Assembly (NCBI GenBank): GCA_963722905.1
Contig: CAVROT010000016.1
Span: 62,001 to 126,000, forward strand
Length of the DNA stretch: 64,000 nucleotides
Direction: 5' to 3'
From: CAVROT01 sp963722905
GTDB taxonomy: Bacteria > Pseudomonadota > Alphaproteobacteria > Rhodobacterales > Rhodobacteraceae
The position numbers were made by a program, and so were the translations under genes. Below are positions 26,870 through 35,775 of this stretch, one piece after another. The notes under the pieces are model-generated. The model ran no database searches. It had not been told where the DNA came from and worked only from the letters and a program-made list of their open reading frames with translations. How positions within the stretch are numbered: the stretch's first letter is position 1; each line of letters opens with the position of its first letter.

Positions 26870-28654
26870 TCACTCCGCCGCGATGCCCTCGGTGAACTGA
26901 AGGCGGGCGAGCCGGGCGTAGAGCCCGCCGTCGGCCACCAGCGCGTCATGGGTGCCGGTGGCGACGATCCGGCCCGCGTCGAGGACGACGATGCGGTCGG
27001 CCTTCTTAACGGTCGCCAGTCGGTGCGCGACAATCAGCGTCGTTCGCCCGGCCGACAGACGGTCGACCGCGTCCTGCACTGCGCGCTCGCTCTCGGCGTC
27101 CAGCGCGCTGGTCGCCTCGTCCAGCAGCAGCACCGGCGCGTCGCGCAGGATCGCGCGGGCGATGGCGATGCGCTGCTTCTGCCCGCCCGACAGCATGACG
27201 CCCCGTTCGCCGACCTGCGTATCGTAGCCGTCGGGCAGGGCGTCGAGGAAGCCGTGAGCGGCAGCGGCGCGGGCGGCATCCTCCACCTCCCCATCCGTGG
27301 CATCGGGGCGGCCGAAGCGAATGTTCTCGCGTGCCGATGTGCCGAAGATCACCGGATCCTGGGGCACCAGCGCGATGTGGCGGCGGAACGCGGCGCGGGA
27401 CATGAGGCGCAGGTCGATGCCGTCCAGCCGGATCGCGCCCGCGTCGGGATCGTAGAACCGCAGCAGAAGCTGGATCACCGTCGTCTTGCCGGCCCCCGAC
27501 GGCCCCACCAGCGCCACCGTCTCGCCCGGAGCGACGTGCAGCGTCACGTCGTCCAGCGCGCGGTGGAGCGGCCGCGCGGGATAGCGGAACGTCACCGCGT
27601 CAAGGTCGATGGCCCCGCGCACTGGGTCCGGCGGCTGCCGCACATCGGCGCGGTCCTTGACGCTGTCGACGGTGTTCAGCAGCTCGACCAGCCGCTCGGT
27701 TGCGCCGGCGGCCCGCTGTAGCTCGCCCCAGATCTCGCTCAGCGCCGCGACCGATCCCGCGACCATCACGGCGTAGATGACGAACTGCACCAGCTCGCCC
27801 ACCGACATGAGGTCGGCCCGGACGTCGCGCGCGCCGATCCACAGGACGCCGACGATACCGGTGAAGGTCAGCAGGATCACGATCACCGTCATCGCCGCGC
27901 GGACGCCGATGCGGGTGCGTGCGACCTCGAAGCTGCGTTCGGTCACCGCGCCGAAGGCCGCCATGCTGCGCGCCTCATGGGTGAAGGCCTGAACCGTCTG
28001 CACGGCGCCCAGCGCCTCGGACGCGTTGCCCGAGGAGTTGGCGATCCAGTCCTGGTTCTCGCGGCTGAGGGTGCGCAGCCGGCGCCCCAGCAGGATGATC
28101 GGGATGATCACGGCCGGCACGATCAAGAGCACCATCGCGCTGAGCTTTACCGACGTGAAGAACAGCAGCGCCAGCCCGCCCGCGAGGATCAGCACGTTGC
28201 GCAGCGCGATCGACACCGACGATCCGATGACCGACAGGATCAGCGTGGTGTCGGTGGTGATGCGGCTCAGCACCTCGCCGGTCATGATGCGTTCGTAGAA
28301 GGACGGGCTCATGCCGATCACGCGGTCGAAGACGGCGCGGCGGATGTCGGCGACCACGCGTTCGCCAAGCCGGGTGACGAGGTAGTAGCGCAGGCCCGTC
28401 CCCAGCGCGAGGAGGGCGGCGATGGCGAAGGCGGCCAGGAAATAGCTGTCGAGCAGCGCCTCCGCCGACGTCTCGAACCCGTCGACGACGCGGCGCACGG
28501 CCAACGGCAGGATCAGCGACACGCAGGCGGTGATCACCAGCGCCGCACCCGCAGCGCCCATCAGCGCACCGTATGGCGCCATGAAGGGCCAGAGCGCGCG
28601 CAGGGCGCCGATCTGCCTGGATCGCGGCCGGTCGCGCGTGTCGTCAGCCGCCAT
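26870..28654 (-). CDS. ABC exporter, fused permease and ATPase (MsbA/LmrA-like)
   Basis: Half-transporter of 594 residues expected to act as a homodimer in the inner membrane. Six transmembrane helices span about residues 20-310; the ATPase follows with Walker A GPSGAGKTT near 390, signature LSGGQKQR, Walker B VLLLDEATSALD and H-loop IVAHRL. ATG 28654 is preceded by GGGAGGGG and is preferred to an in-frame ATG 17 codons upstream. Such proteins export lipids, drugs or peptides; the substrate cannot be inferred. It stands alone between the acyl-CoA ligase and a tRNA. Confidence 0.9.
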   Translation of the reverse strand: MAADDTRDRPRSRQIGALRALWPFMAPYGALMGAAGAALVITACVSLILPLAVRRVVDGFETSAEALLDSYFLAAFAIAALLALGTGLRYYLVTRLGERVVADIRRAVFDRVIGMSPSFYERIMTGEVLSRITTDTTLILSVIGSSVSIALRNVLILAGGLALLFFTSVKLSAMVLLIVPAVIIPIILLGRRLRTLSRENQDWIANSSGNASEALGAVQTVQAFTHEARSMAAFGAVTERSFEVARTRIGVRAAMTVIVILLTFTGIVGVLWIGARDVRADLMSVGELVQFVIYAVMVAGSVAALSEIWGELQRAAGATERLVELLNTVDSVKDRADVRQPPDPVRGAIDLDAVTFRYPARPLHRALDDVTLHVAPGETVALVGPSGAGKTTVIQLLLRFYDPDAGAIRLDGIDLRLMSRAAFRRHIALVPQDPVIFGTSARENIRFGRPDATDGEVEDAARAAAAHGFLDALPDGYDTQVGERGVMLSGGQKQRIAIARAILRDAPVLLLDEATSALDAESERAVQDAVDRLSAGRTTLIVAHRLATVKKADRIVVLDAGRIVATGTHDALVADGGLYARLARLQFTEGIAAE

Positions 28655-28765
28655 CGGCCCCTCCCAAAGGTTCGCGGGGTGATAGTCGCGGGTGCCGCGC
28701 GCCACAAGCCGCCGTCATGCCGCGGCCCGGACCGTCTGCGGAAGCGGGGCGGCGGCGGGGAGGAG

Positions 28766-28839
<74 letters not shown>

Positions 28840-28917
28840 GCGCGGGTGCCGCACTGCGCCCCCGGCCTAGCACCCGCATGCCGGGCGTTTCAAGTCTCAA
28901 TGGTGGGGCGAGAGGCG

Positions 28918-29790
28918 TCAGCGGCGCCCGTAATAGGTACCGACCACGTGTTCGGCCTCGGCGAAGAACAGCCAGCGCTGGACAACGACGCCGGCAAGGT
29001 GGCTCAGAACGGCCATGGCGGCCAGCCAGTGTCCGAACGGCAGCAGCAACAGGACGACGGGCAGCGCGAACGCGAGGATGCCGGCGATGACGCGCAGCTT
29101 CGTCGCATGGCGGCGGGCGACGACGAATACCATCTCGCGCGTGAGGTAGCTGCCGCCGGTGTGCGGCGGCTCGAAGCTGCGCACGGTGCCGAGGTGGCCC
29201 AGCCCGGTGGCGGTCGCGGTGGTCGTCCCGCTGGCGGCCAGCCGGGCGTCTCCGCGGACCCATGCGAACGCCTGCGCCGCGCCCGTCGCGATCAGCAGGA
29301 AGATCGCCAGCGTGACCTGCCCGGCCAGCAGCGCACCGCCCGTGACGCTATAGGCGAGGAAGAGGGCGGGCACCGCGGGATCGTGCCATCGGGGCACCGT
29401 GCGCAGGCTGGCGTAGATCATCGAGGTGGCGCCGACGGTGGCGAGGCACAGCGCGGCCGACAGCCACCCGAGCGGCGCGATCCGCAGATCGAGGAAGACC
29501 AGCGGCGCGGCATGCAGGCCCGCGACGACCAGGGCGGCGACGGCGAGCAAAGCCTCGCGGCTGAGCCAGCTGGTGCGCCATTCTCGGAAGGCCTTCAACG
29601 CACGCTCGGGCCGGCCAAGGTGGAAGGTCGACGCGACAAGACCCGCGCCGGCCAGCCCGAAAGCGATCGCGTGGAAGACGAAGGCGACCCAGCCCTCTGC
29701 TGCCGGCATGCCGAGCCCGAGGAAGGCGAGCAGGCCGAACCCGAGGCCCGACAGCACTGAAAAGGCGATGATCGACGGCGCGGGATGCAT
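28918..29790 (-). CDS. soeC: Membrane anchor of molybdopterin oxidoreductase (DmsC family), probable sulfite dehydrogenase subunit SoeC
   Basis: 290-residue integral membrane protein with about eight hydrophobic helices, of the DmsC type that passes electrons between an iron-sulfur subunit and the quinone pool. STFHLGRPERALKAFREWRTSW near residue 55 is the characteristic DmsC loop; a longer C-terminal loop (TVRSFEPPHTGGSYLTREM) follows. It is the last gene after the iron-sulfur and catalytic subunits on the same strand. A taurine:pyruvate aminotransferase lies upstream of the set, so a SoeABC sulfite dehydrogenase is more likely than a DMSO reductase. Confidence 0.82.
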   Translation of the reverse strand: MHPAPSIIAFSVLSGLGFGLLAFLGLGMPAAEGWVAFVFHAIAFGLAGAGLVASTFHLGRPERALKAFREWRTSWLSREALLAVAALVVAGLHAAPLVFLDLRIAPLGWLSAALCLATVGATSMIYASLRTVPRWHDPAVPALFLAYSVTGGALLAGQVTLAIFLLIATGAAQAFAWVRGDARLAASGTTTATATGLGHLGTVRSFEPPHTGGSYLTREMVFVVARRHATKLRVIAGILAFALPVVLLLLPFGHWLAAMAVLSHLAGVVVQRWLFFAEAEHVVGTYYGRR

Positions 29791-30142
29791 CAGGCAGCGA
29801 GCCCCTGCGCCACGCCGTCGCCCGGGGGCAAGGGCCGCGCCGGACCGTACGCCGCGCCACGCCGCCGCGACCGTCGGGGGCAGGACGGCCGCGTGGGGAA
29901 GGGCGCCGCGTTCCGACGCGGCCGGTGGCAGGCCGGAGCAGCCATGCCGGCGCACGGCCCCGGGCAGGACCGACGCCCGGGACGCGGTGGCGGGACCCGG
30001 AGCGACCGAAGCCCGGCCGGGTCCGTCCCGTCCGCGCGCGGCTCTTCCGGGGCGGGGTGCCGCGTCGGCGCGACGGCACGCGGACGAGGGGCGGCACCGC
30101 CGGAACGGCCGGCGTGCGGGCCGGCGGCGGCGCGGAGCGCGT
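29791..30142. other. GC-rich spacer between soeB and soeC
   Basis: 352 bases of extremely GC-rich DNA separate the two subunit genes, which are normally adjacent. The frame of soeC stays open upstream through the spacer, but that conceptual sequence is arginine/alanine/proline-rich and unlike any DmsC N-terminus, so it is not counted as coding. No gene or RNA is recognised. Confidence 0.5.
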
Positions 30143-30883
30143 TCACAGGCGGTCGAGCTGCCGGTCGAGCCAGCCCAGCAGGCCCGCGGGGGTCTGGGCC
30201 ACGGGCGCCAGCAAAGGCGCGAGGATATCGAGGGCTGCATCCTTTTCGCGCGGGGGCAGGTACTTGTTTACCGGGGCGGTCCCCTGCTCGGGCATGAGGT
30301 CGAAGCCGCCGCGCTCTTCCACCAGTTGCGACACGGCGCTGTCGGGGTCCGAGAGGTCGCCGAAATGGCGCGCACCCGCCGGGCAGGTGCGCACGCAGGC
30401 CGGGGTCCGGTCGATCTGGGGCAATGCGTCGTTGTAGATGCGGTCGACGCAGAGGGTGCATTTCTTCATCACCTTCTCGACCGGATCGCGTTCGCGCGCG
30501 CCGTAGGGGCAGGCCCAGGCGCACAAGCCGCAGCCGATGCACTCGGCCTCGTTCACCAGGACGATGCCGTCCTCGCTGCGCTTGTAGGAGGCGCCGGTGG
30601 GGCAGACCGTGACGCAGGGCGCGTCGTCGCAGTGCAGGCAGGATTTCGGAAAATGGTAGAGCTGCGCGGGGCCGTGGTCTGGCTGCACCTCGTAGCTGTG
30701 GACGCGGTTGAGGAAGGAACCGACCGGGTCGGCGCCGTAGGCGTCGGCGTCGGCCAGGGGCGCGCCGTAGTTCTCGGTGTTCCAGCCCTTGCAGGCGATG
30801 ACGCAGGCATGGCAGCCGACGCAAGTATCCAGATCGATGACGAGGCCCAGCTTGCGCTCGACCTTTTCGGGAAGGGCGGTCAT
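30143..30883 (-). CDS. soeB: Four-cluster [4Fe-4S] electron-transfer subunit, probable SoeB
   Basis: 246-residue ferredoxin-like subunit of the DmsB/SoeB family. Four cysteine groups are visible: CVGCHACVIACKG, CLHCDDAPCVTVCP, CIGCGLCAWACP, and CTLCVDR with CVRTCP. Each can complete one 4Fe-4S cluster. It lacks a signal peptide, as expected for the cytoplasm-facing SoeABC complex. It links the molybdenum subunit upstream to the membrane anchor downstream. Confidence 0.88.
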   Translation of the reverse strand: MTALPEKVERKLGLVIDLDTCVGCHACVIACKGWNTENYGAPLADADAYGADPVGSFLNRVHSYEVQPDHGPAQLYHFPKSCLHCDDAPCVTVCPTGASYKRSEDGIVLVNEAECIGCGLCAWACPYGARERDPVEKVMKKCTLCVDRIYNDALPQIDRTPACVRTCPAGARHFGDLSDPDSAVSQLVEERGGFDLMPEQGTAPVNKYLPPREKDAALDILAPLLAPVAQTPAGLLGWLDRQLDRL

Positions 30884-31070
30884 GCGCGCGTCTGCGTGCG
30901 CGACGGACCCGCAGCGGCGACTGCGACGCTGCCCCGCGCCGCACGGTGCACGGGCCGCGTCGGGGCGGTCGCGAACCGGAAGGCGGCGCCCGGCACGGTG
31001 CGTCCGGAGATCCTCGCCATTCGGCCGCGCGCGGCGCGGTGCGAAGGCCGCGCGACTGAGTTCGCCGGCC

Positions 31071-33941
31071 TCACGTAGGTACCTTGCGGCGCTCGGTGCG
31101 GGGGCCGCGCCCGACGGGGGAGGCCTGCGCGGGGTGGGCGGGATGGCTGGTCCGCTCCTCGGTCACCCGCTCGAGCTGCACGCGCAGGTCGAACCACGCG
31201 GCCTGACCGGTCACGGGGTCCGAGTTCGACCAGCGCAGACCGTCGCCTCGGGACGGCAGCAACTCGTGGATGAGGTGGTTCAGCAGGAAACCCTTCGTGG
31301 CCTCGGGGGCGTCGTCGTCCAGCGCCCAGGCGCCGCGGCGCTTGCCCACGGCGTTCCAGGTCCAGACCGTGTGGGAATTCAGCGCGGCCATGAGGGCGAC
31401 GGGCACCGTGATCTCTCCGTGGGGCGAGGTCACGCGGGCCCAGTCGCCGTCGTCGAACCCGTGCTCTTCCCAAAGGGCCGGGGGGACGTAGAGCGGGTTG
31501 ACCCCGTGGATCTGGCGCAGCCACGCGTTCTGCGACCCCCAGGCGTGGTACATCGCCATGGGGCGCTGGGTGAGGGCGTGGACGGGATAGGCGGCCGGGT
31601 CGGCATGGCCGTCGCCCAGCGGCGGATACCAGACGGGGAGCGGCGTGAGCGTGGCCTTGATCCGCGCGCGCAAGCGGTCCGGCGGCTGGCGGCGGCCGTG
31701 CCCCTCGGCGGCGAGCTGGAAGCGGCGCAGCGGTTCGGACCAGAGCGACAGCAGGTAGGGCTGCGGCCTGTCGCAGAGGCCGATGCCGACGGCCCAGTCC
31801 TGATAGGCCATGTTCCACGGCTTCATGAACCGGGCCTCGTCCGGGACCTCGGCCTTCCAGAAGCCGCCGTTGGCGATGTAGGCGTCGAGCTGGGCGTGGT
31901 TCGGCCCGCCGCGCCCGTGGGAAAGGGCGCCCTGGCGGGGGGACTCGCCTGCGGCTTCGCCCACCCGCCAGCCCGCCAGCGGCCCGATCCCGGGGCGGCG
32001 TTCGTGCGACTGGATGTAGTCGGCGTAGTCCTCGTATTTCGGCGTGCCGTCCGGCTCGACGAACCCGGGCAGGTTCAGGCGCGCGCCGAGGTCGCACAGG
32101 ACCGACTGGAAGGCGCGCACGCCTTCGTGGCCGGGCCGGTCGGGCGGGATCACCGGCCAGCGGATGGCGTCGGCGACGGCGTCGGCCTCGCTGATCGGGC
32201 GGTCGAGGAGCGATATGCAGTCGTGGCGTTCGAGATAGGTGGTGTCGGGCAGCACGAGGTCGGCATAGGCCACCATCTCGGACGAGTAGGCGTCGGAATA
32301 GATGACGCGCGGGATGACGTAGTCGCCGTCCTCGTCGGTGTCGGACAGCATCGCCATCGTTCCCGACGTGTTCATCGACGAGTTCCATGCCATGTTCGCC
32401 ATATAGAGGAACAGCGTGTCGATCCTGTAGGGATCGCCGGCGTGGGCGTTCGAGATGACCATGTGCATCATGCCATGGGCGCTGAGCGGGTTGTCCCAGG
32501 TGAAGGCCTTGTCGATGCGGGCCGGGCTGCCGTCGTCCCTGAGGCAGAGGTCGTCGGGGCCGTGGACGAAGCCCAGGTGCGGTCCGTCGAGCGGCTCTCC
32601 GGGCCGGACGCCGCTGTGGGGTCTCGGATGGGCCGTGGCGGGTTTGGGATAGGGGGGCTTCATGCGGAAGCCGCCGGGTGTCTCGACGCTGCCCAGCAGG
32701 ATCTGCAGCAGGTGCAGAGAGCGACAGGTCTGGAAGCCGTTGGAATGGGCCGAGATGCCGCGCATGGCGTGGAAGGAGACGGGGCGGCCCGTCATGGTCT
32801 CGCGCCGGATGCCTCGGAAGTCGGTCCAGGGTTGCGCCACCTCGATTGCCTCGTCGAAGGCGACGTGGGCCAGCTCGGCCGCGACGGTGCGGATGCGCTG
32901 GGCCGGGACGCCGCAGATCCGCGCGGCGCGTTCGGGCGCGTGCGCCGGGTCCATGTAGGCGTCGAGGAGGTGCAGGAACACGCTGCGGTGGCTGACGCCG
33001 GCCCGCCGGATGCTGCCGCGCAGGTCGGGGCGGACGCCGGCGCCGTCGAACGGCGCGGGGCGGCCGGTGCGCCGGTCGATGACCTGCGGCTTGCCGCCCT
33101 CGTCGCGCAGGGGCAGGCCCAGGGTCGCGCCGGGCGTGGCGTCGATCAGGACGGGCGCGTCGGTGAAGGCGGCGAGGTAGTCGAGGTCGATCTTGCCGGC
33201 CGTCAGCAGGCAATGGACGAGCGACAGGATGAAGGCGCCGTCGGTGCCGGGCGTGATGCCGATCCAGTCGTCGGCGACGGCGTTGTAGCCGGTGCGGATC
33301 GGATTGACGCCGATGGTGCGCACGCCCCGCGCCTTGAGCCGCGAGAGACCGATCTTGATCGGGTTGCTGTCGTGGTCCTCGGCGACGCCGAAGAGCATGA
33401 ACAGCTCCGTGCGCTCCCAGTCGGGCTGGCCGAACTCCCAGAAGGCGCCGCCGATGGTGGTGATCCCGGCGGCCGCCATGTTGACCGAGCAGAAGCCGCC
33501 GTGAGCGGCGTAGTTGGGCGTACCGAAGGCCTGCGCCCAGTAGCTGGTGAAGCTCTGCGACTGGTCGCGGCCGGTGAAGAAGGCGAGCTTCTCGGGCGCG
33601 GTGGCGCGGATCGGGGCGAGCCAGGCGCGCGCCGTCTCCAGCGCCTCTTCCCAGGTGATTTCCTCGAACTGGCCCGATCCGCGCGGGCCGGTCCGGCGCA
33701 GGGGCGCGCGCAGCCGGGCGGGCGAGGTGTGCTGCATGATGCCGGCGGCCCCCTTGGCGCAGAGCACGCCGCGGTTCACCGGGTGGTCGCGGTTGCCCTC
33801 GATATAGGAGACGCGGGGGGTGCCGTCGCCGTCGTCCTTGAGATGCACGTCGATGCCGCAGCGACAGGCGCACATGTAGCAGGTGGTCTTGGCCACGCGA
33901 TCGCCCGGGGCGGGCGAGAGGTCCAGGTCGGGATGCGTCAT
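31071..33941 (-). CDS. soeA: Molybdopterin oxidoreductase catalytic subunit, probable sulfite dehydrogenase SoeA
   Basis: 956-residue member of the DMSO reductase family. The N-terminal 4Fe-4S site uses Cys21, Cys24, Cys28 and Cys61 (TTCYMCACRCG, NRGVLCAKG). There is no Tat signal, so the enzyme should stay on the cytoplasmic side, which distinguishes SoeABC from periplasmic DMSO or thiosulfate reductases. The length and the DmsB/DmsC-type partners agree with SoeA, which oxidises sulfite to sulfate and feeds electrons to quinone. ATG 33941 was chosen; an in-frame ATG nine codons upstream is possible. Substrate is inferred from the neighbouring taurine aminotransferase, not proven by sequence; polysulfide reductase is an alternative. 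Confidence 0.83.
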   Translation of the reverse strand: MTHPDLDLSPAPGDRVAKTTCYMCACRCGIDVHLKDDGDGTPRVSYIEGNRDHPVNRGVLCAKGAAGIMQHTSPARLRAPLRRTGPRGSGQFEEITWEEALETARAWLAPIRATAPEKLAFFTGRDQSQSFTSYWAQAFGTPNYAAHGGFCSVNMAAAGITTIGGAFWEFGQPDWERTELFMLFGVAEDHDSNPIKIGLSRLKARGVRTIGVNPIRTGYNAVADDWIGITPGTDGAFILSLVHCLLTAGKIDLDYLAAFTDAPVLIDATPGATLGLPLRDEGGKPQVIDRRTGRPAPFDGAGVRPDLRGSIRRAGVSHRSVFLHLLDAYMDPAHAPERAARICGVPAQRIRTVAAELAHVAFDEAIEVAQPWTDFRGIRRETMTGRPVSFHAMRGISAHSNGFQTCRSLHLLQILLGSVETPGGFRMKPPYPKPATAHPRPHSGVRPGEPLDGPHLGFVHGPDDLCLRDDGSPARIDKAFTWDNPLSAHGMMHMVISNAHAGDPYRIDTLFLYMANMAWNSSMNTSGTMAMLSDTDEDGDYVIPRVIYSDAYSSEMVAYADLVLPDTTYLERHDCISLLDRPISEADAVADAIRWPVIPPDRPGHEGVRAFQSVLCDLGARLNLPGFVEPDGTPKYEDYADYIQSHERRPGIGPLAGWRVGEAAGESPRQGALSHGRGGPNHAQLDAYIANGGFWKAEVPDEARFMKPWNMAYQDWAVGIGLCDRPQPYLLSLWSEPLRRFQLAAEGHGRRQPPDRLRARIKATLTPLPVWYPPLGDGHADPAAYPVHALTQRPMAMYHAWGSQNAWLRQIHGVNPLYVPPALWEEHGFDDGDWARVTSPHGEITVPVALMAALNSHTVWTWNAVGKRRGAWALDDDAPEATKGFLLNHLIHELLPSRGDGLRWSNSDPVTGQAAWFDLRVQLERVTEERTSHPAHPAQASPVGRGPRTERRKVPT

Positions 33942-34046
33942 CGGCCGCACCCTAGTCCGGGGTGGCATCCGGGAACAAGGCGGGGCACGGCGTCAGGGAC
34001 ACCGCACGGGGGGAGCCCCGCGATATCCGACGGGTGGCGGCGCGGG

Positions 34047-35453
34047 TCAGCCCGTCACGCGCGTCAGGGCGGCATCGATGGCGTCCGTGATGCGGTCGAT
34101 GTCATCCGGGGTGGCGATCAGCGCGGGCGAGAGGCACAGGGTGTTGTTGCGACCGGGCACGCTGCGGTTGGTGGCGCCGATGATGACGCCCTGCGCCATG
34201 CAGTCGGCTACGACGGCGCCGACCGTCTTCTCGGGCATCGGGTCCCTGGTTTCGCGGTCAGTCACCAGCTCGGCCCCGCAGAAGAGGCCGAGGCCGCGCA
34301 CGTCGCCGATGCAGGCATGCCGTTCGGCCAGCGCGCGCAGGTTGTCCAGCACGCGGGCACCCATGGCCACGGTGTTGTCGAGCAGCCCCTCCTCCTCGAC
34401 GATGGCCATGTTTTCCAACGCCGCGGCGGGTCCGGCGGTGCAGCCGCCAAAGGTCGAGATGTCGCGGAAATAGTTCAGCGGGTCGTCGGCGTCGTCCTTG
34501 AAGAGGTCGAACACCGCCTCGGTCGTGACGCAGCACGAGATCGCGGCGTAGCCCGAGGCGACGCCCTTGGCCATCGTCACGATGTCGGGCCGGACGTCGT
34601 AGTTCTGGTAGCCGAACCAGGTGCCGGTGCGACCGATCCCGCAGACGACCTCGTCGATGTGCAGCAGGATGTCGTACTTGCGGCAGATCTCCTGCACCCG
34701 CGTCCAGTAGCCGGGCGGCGGGACGATGACGCCGCCGCCCGCCGTCACCGGCTCAAGGCAGAGGGCGCCGACGGTATCGGGCCCCTCGCGCAGGATCACG
34801 TCCTCGATCGCCTGGGCGGCGGCGGCGCCGTAGGCCTCCCCGGTAAGATGCCCGAGGCCCTGTTCGTGGGCGCGGTATTCGAGGCAGTGCGGCACCGGCA
34901 CGAAGGCGGGGGCAAAGGGGCCGTACTGGGCGTTGCGCTCTTCCTGTCCGCCGGCCGAGAGGCAGCCGATCGTGGTGCCGTGGTAGTCCCGGTCGCGATA
35001 GAGGATCTTGTTCTTGCGCCCGCCGTGCCGCTTGTGCGCGATCTGGCGGACCATCTTGAACGCCTTCTCGTTCGCCTCCGAGCCCGAGTTGGCGTAGTAG
35101 ACGCGGCTCATCCCGGGCATCTTCGCGATCAGGGCCCCGGCGAAGCGGGCGCCGGGGATGGAGCCCGCGGCGCCGGCGAAGAAGTTCATCTTCACCAGCT
35201 GGTCGCGCACGGCATTGGCGATCCGTTCGCGCCCGTAGCCGACATTCACCGTCCAGACGCCGCCCGACACGGCATCCAGATGCTCCTTGCCGGTGATGTC
35301 CCAGACCTTCATCCCGCGCCCCTCGACGATGATGCGGGGATCGACCGTCTCGAACGGGCGGTGCTGGATGAGATGGTGCCAGACATGGGCGCGGTCGGCC
35401 TCGATCACGGCGCGGGGGTCGTTGACGAGGGAGGGGGGGACGGTGACGTTCAT
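34047..35453 (-). CDS. tpa: Taurine:pyruvate aminotransferase
   Basis: 468-residue class III PLP enzyme that converts taurine plus pyruvate to sulfoacetaldehyde plus alanine. It closely follows the known Tpa pattern: AVSGGVWTVNVGYGRERIA, ANSGSEANEKAFKMVRQIAH, KILYRDRDYHGTTIG, LHIDEVVCGIGRTGTWFGYQ, then TMAKGVASGYAAISC with the PLP lysine near residue 290, and FRDISTFGGCTAGPAAALEN. The product sulfoacetaldehyde is normally cleaved by Xsc to sulfite and acetyl phosphate; Xsc is not in the window, but the downstream soeABC genes would remove the sulfite. Confidence 0.9.
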   Translation of the reverse strand: MNVTVPPSLVNDPRAVIEADRAHVWHHLIQHRPFETVDPRIIVEGRGMKVWDITGKEHLDAVSGGVWTVNVGYGRERIANAVRDQLVKMNFFAGAAGSIPGARFAGALIAKMPGMSRVYYANSGSEANEKAFKMVRQIAHKRHGGRKNKILYRDRDYHGTTIGCLSAGGQEERNAQYGPFAPAFVPVPHCLEYRAHEQGLGHLTGEAYGAAAAQAIEDVILREGPDTVGALCLEPVTAGGGVIVPPPGYWTRVQEICRKYDILLHIDEVVCGIGRTGTWFGYQNYDVRPDIVTMAKGVASGYAAISCCVTTEAVFDLFKDDADDPLNYFRDISTFGGCTAGPAAALENMAIVEEEGLLDNTVAMGARVLDNLRALAERHACIGDVRGLGLFCGAELVTDRETRDPMPEKTVGAVVADCMAQGVIIGATNRSVPGRNNTLCLSPALIATPDDIDRITDAIDAALTRVTG

Positions 35454-35502
35454 GGGCCGGATCCTGGCGATTGTCCTCCGGGCATAGTGTAGGCGCGATG
35501 AA

Positions 35503-35520
35503 GGCCCCTTGGAAGGGGCC
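35503..35520. repeat. 18-bp perfect palindrome upstream of tpa
   Basis: GGCCCCTTGGAAGGGGCC reads identically on both strands. It lies 50 bases upstream of the tpa start in the divergent spacer toward the dimethylglycine-dehydrogenase-like gene. It could be an operator for a dimeric regulator or a transcript hairpin; no further copy was noticed. Confidence 0.5.
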
Positions 35521-35545
35521 GGTGCGGCAGTTCTCGTGGCCGGTG

Positions 35546-35587
35546 GCGGACCCTCCGGGGGGGAGTATTTGAGACAGGATGAAGGGG
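35546..35587 (+). repeat. Dispersed intergenic repeat, copy 1
   Basis: A 42-base element with the core ACCCTCCGGGGGGGAGTATT followed by GAGACAGGATGAAGGGG. A nearly identical copy lies inverted at 47035-47075, differing mainly in the spacer after TATTT and by one G in the G-run. It sits in the 322-base spacer between tpa and the flavoprotein gene, which holds no other recognisable feature apart from the palindrome at 35503. Confidence 0.8.
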
Positions 35588-35775
35588 CGGATCGGGGCCT
35601 GCCCGGTCGGCAAACCGGCGGTGGGAGCCTCCGGCGGGAGACTTGCGCGACAGGGTGTTGACGGGGAAGGCCGATCGCGGGCGCTCCGGTCGGTTTCGCG
35701 CGACATCAGGTCGGATGGCGCCGCGGGCCGGGCCGGGGGATGCGCGATGGAGGACCGGCAATCGGGGGACGTGCT

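Noticed and set aside
28918..30240. Longer soeC with an extra 150 residues upstream
   Set aside because: The upstream extension is Arg/Ala/Pro-rich and not DmsC-like; MHPAPSIIAFSVLSGLGFG starts exactly as the family does.
31071..33941. DMSO or thiosulfate/polysulfide reductase
   Set aside because: No Tat signal and the adjacent taurine aminotransferase favour SoeA; not excluded by sequence alone, so the confidence was lowered.
30777..35492. A 1571-codon plus-strand open frame
   Set aside because: It is antisense to tpa, soeA and part of soeB, which have full family motifs. The conceptual product is Gly/Arg/Val/Asp-rich and unlike any protein; GC-rich codon bias leaves the opposite strand open.
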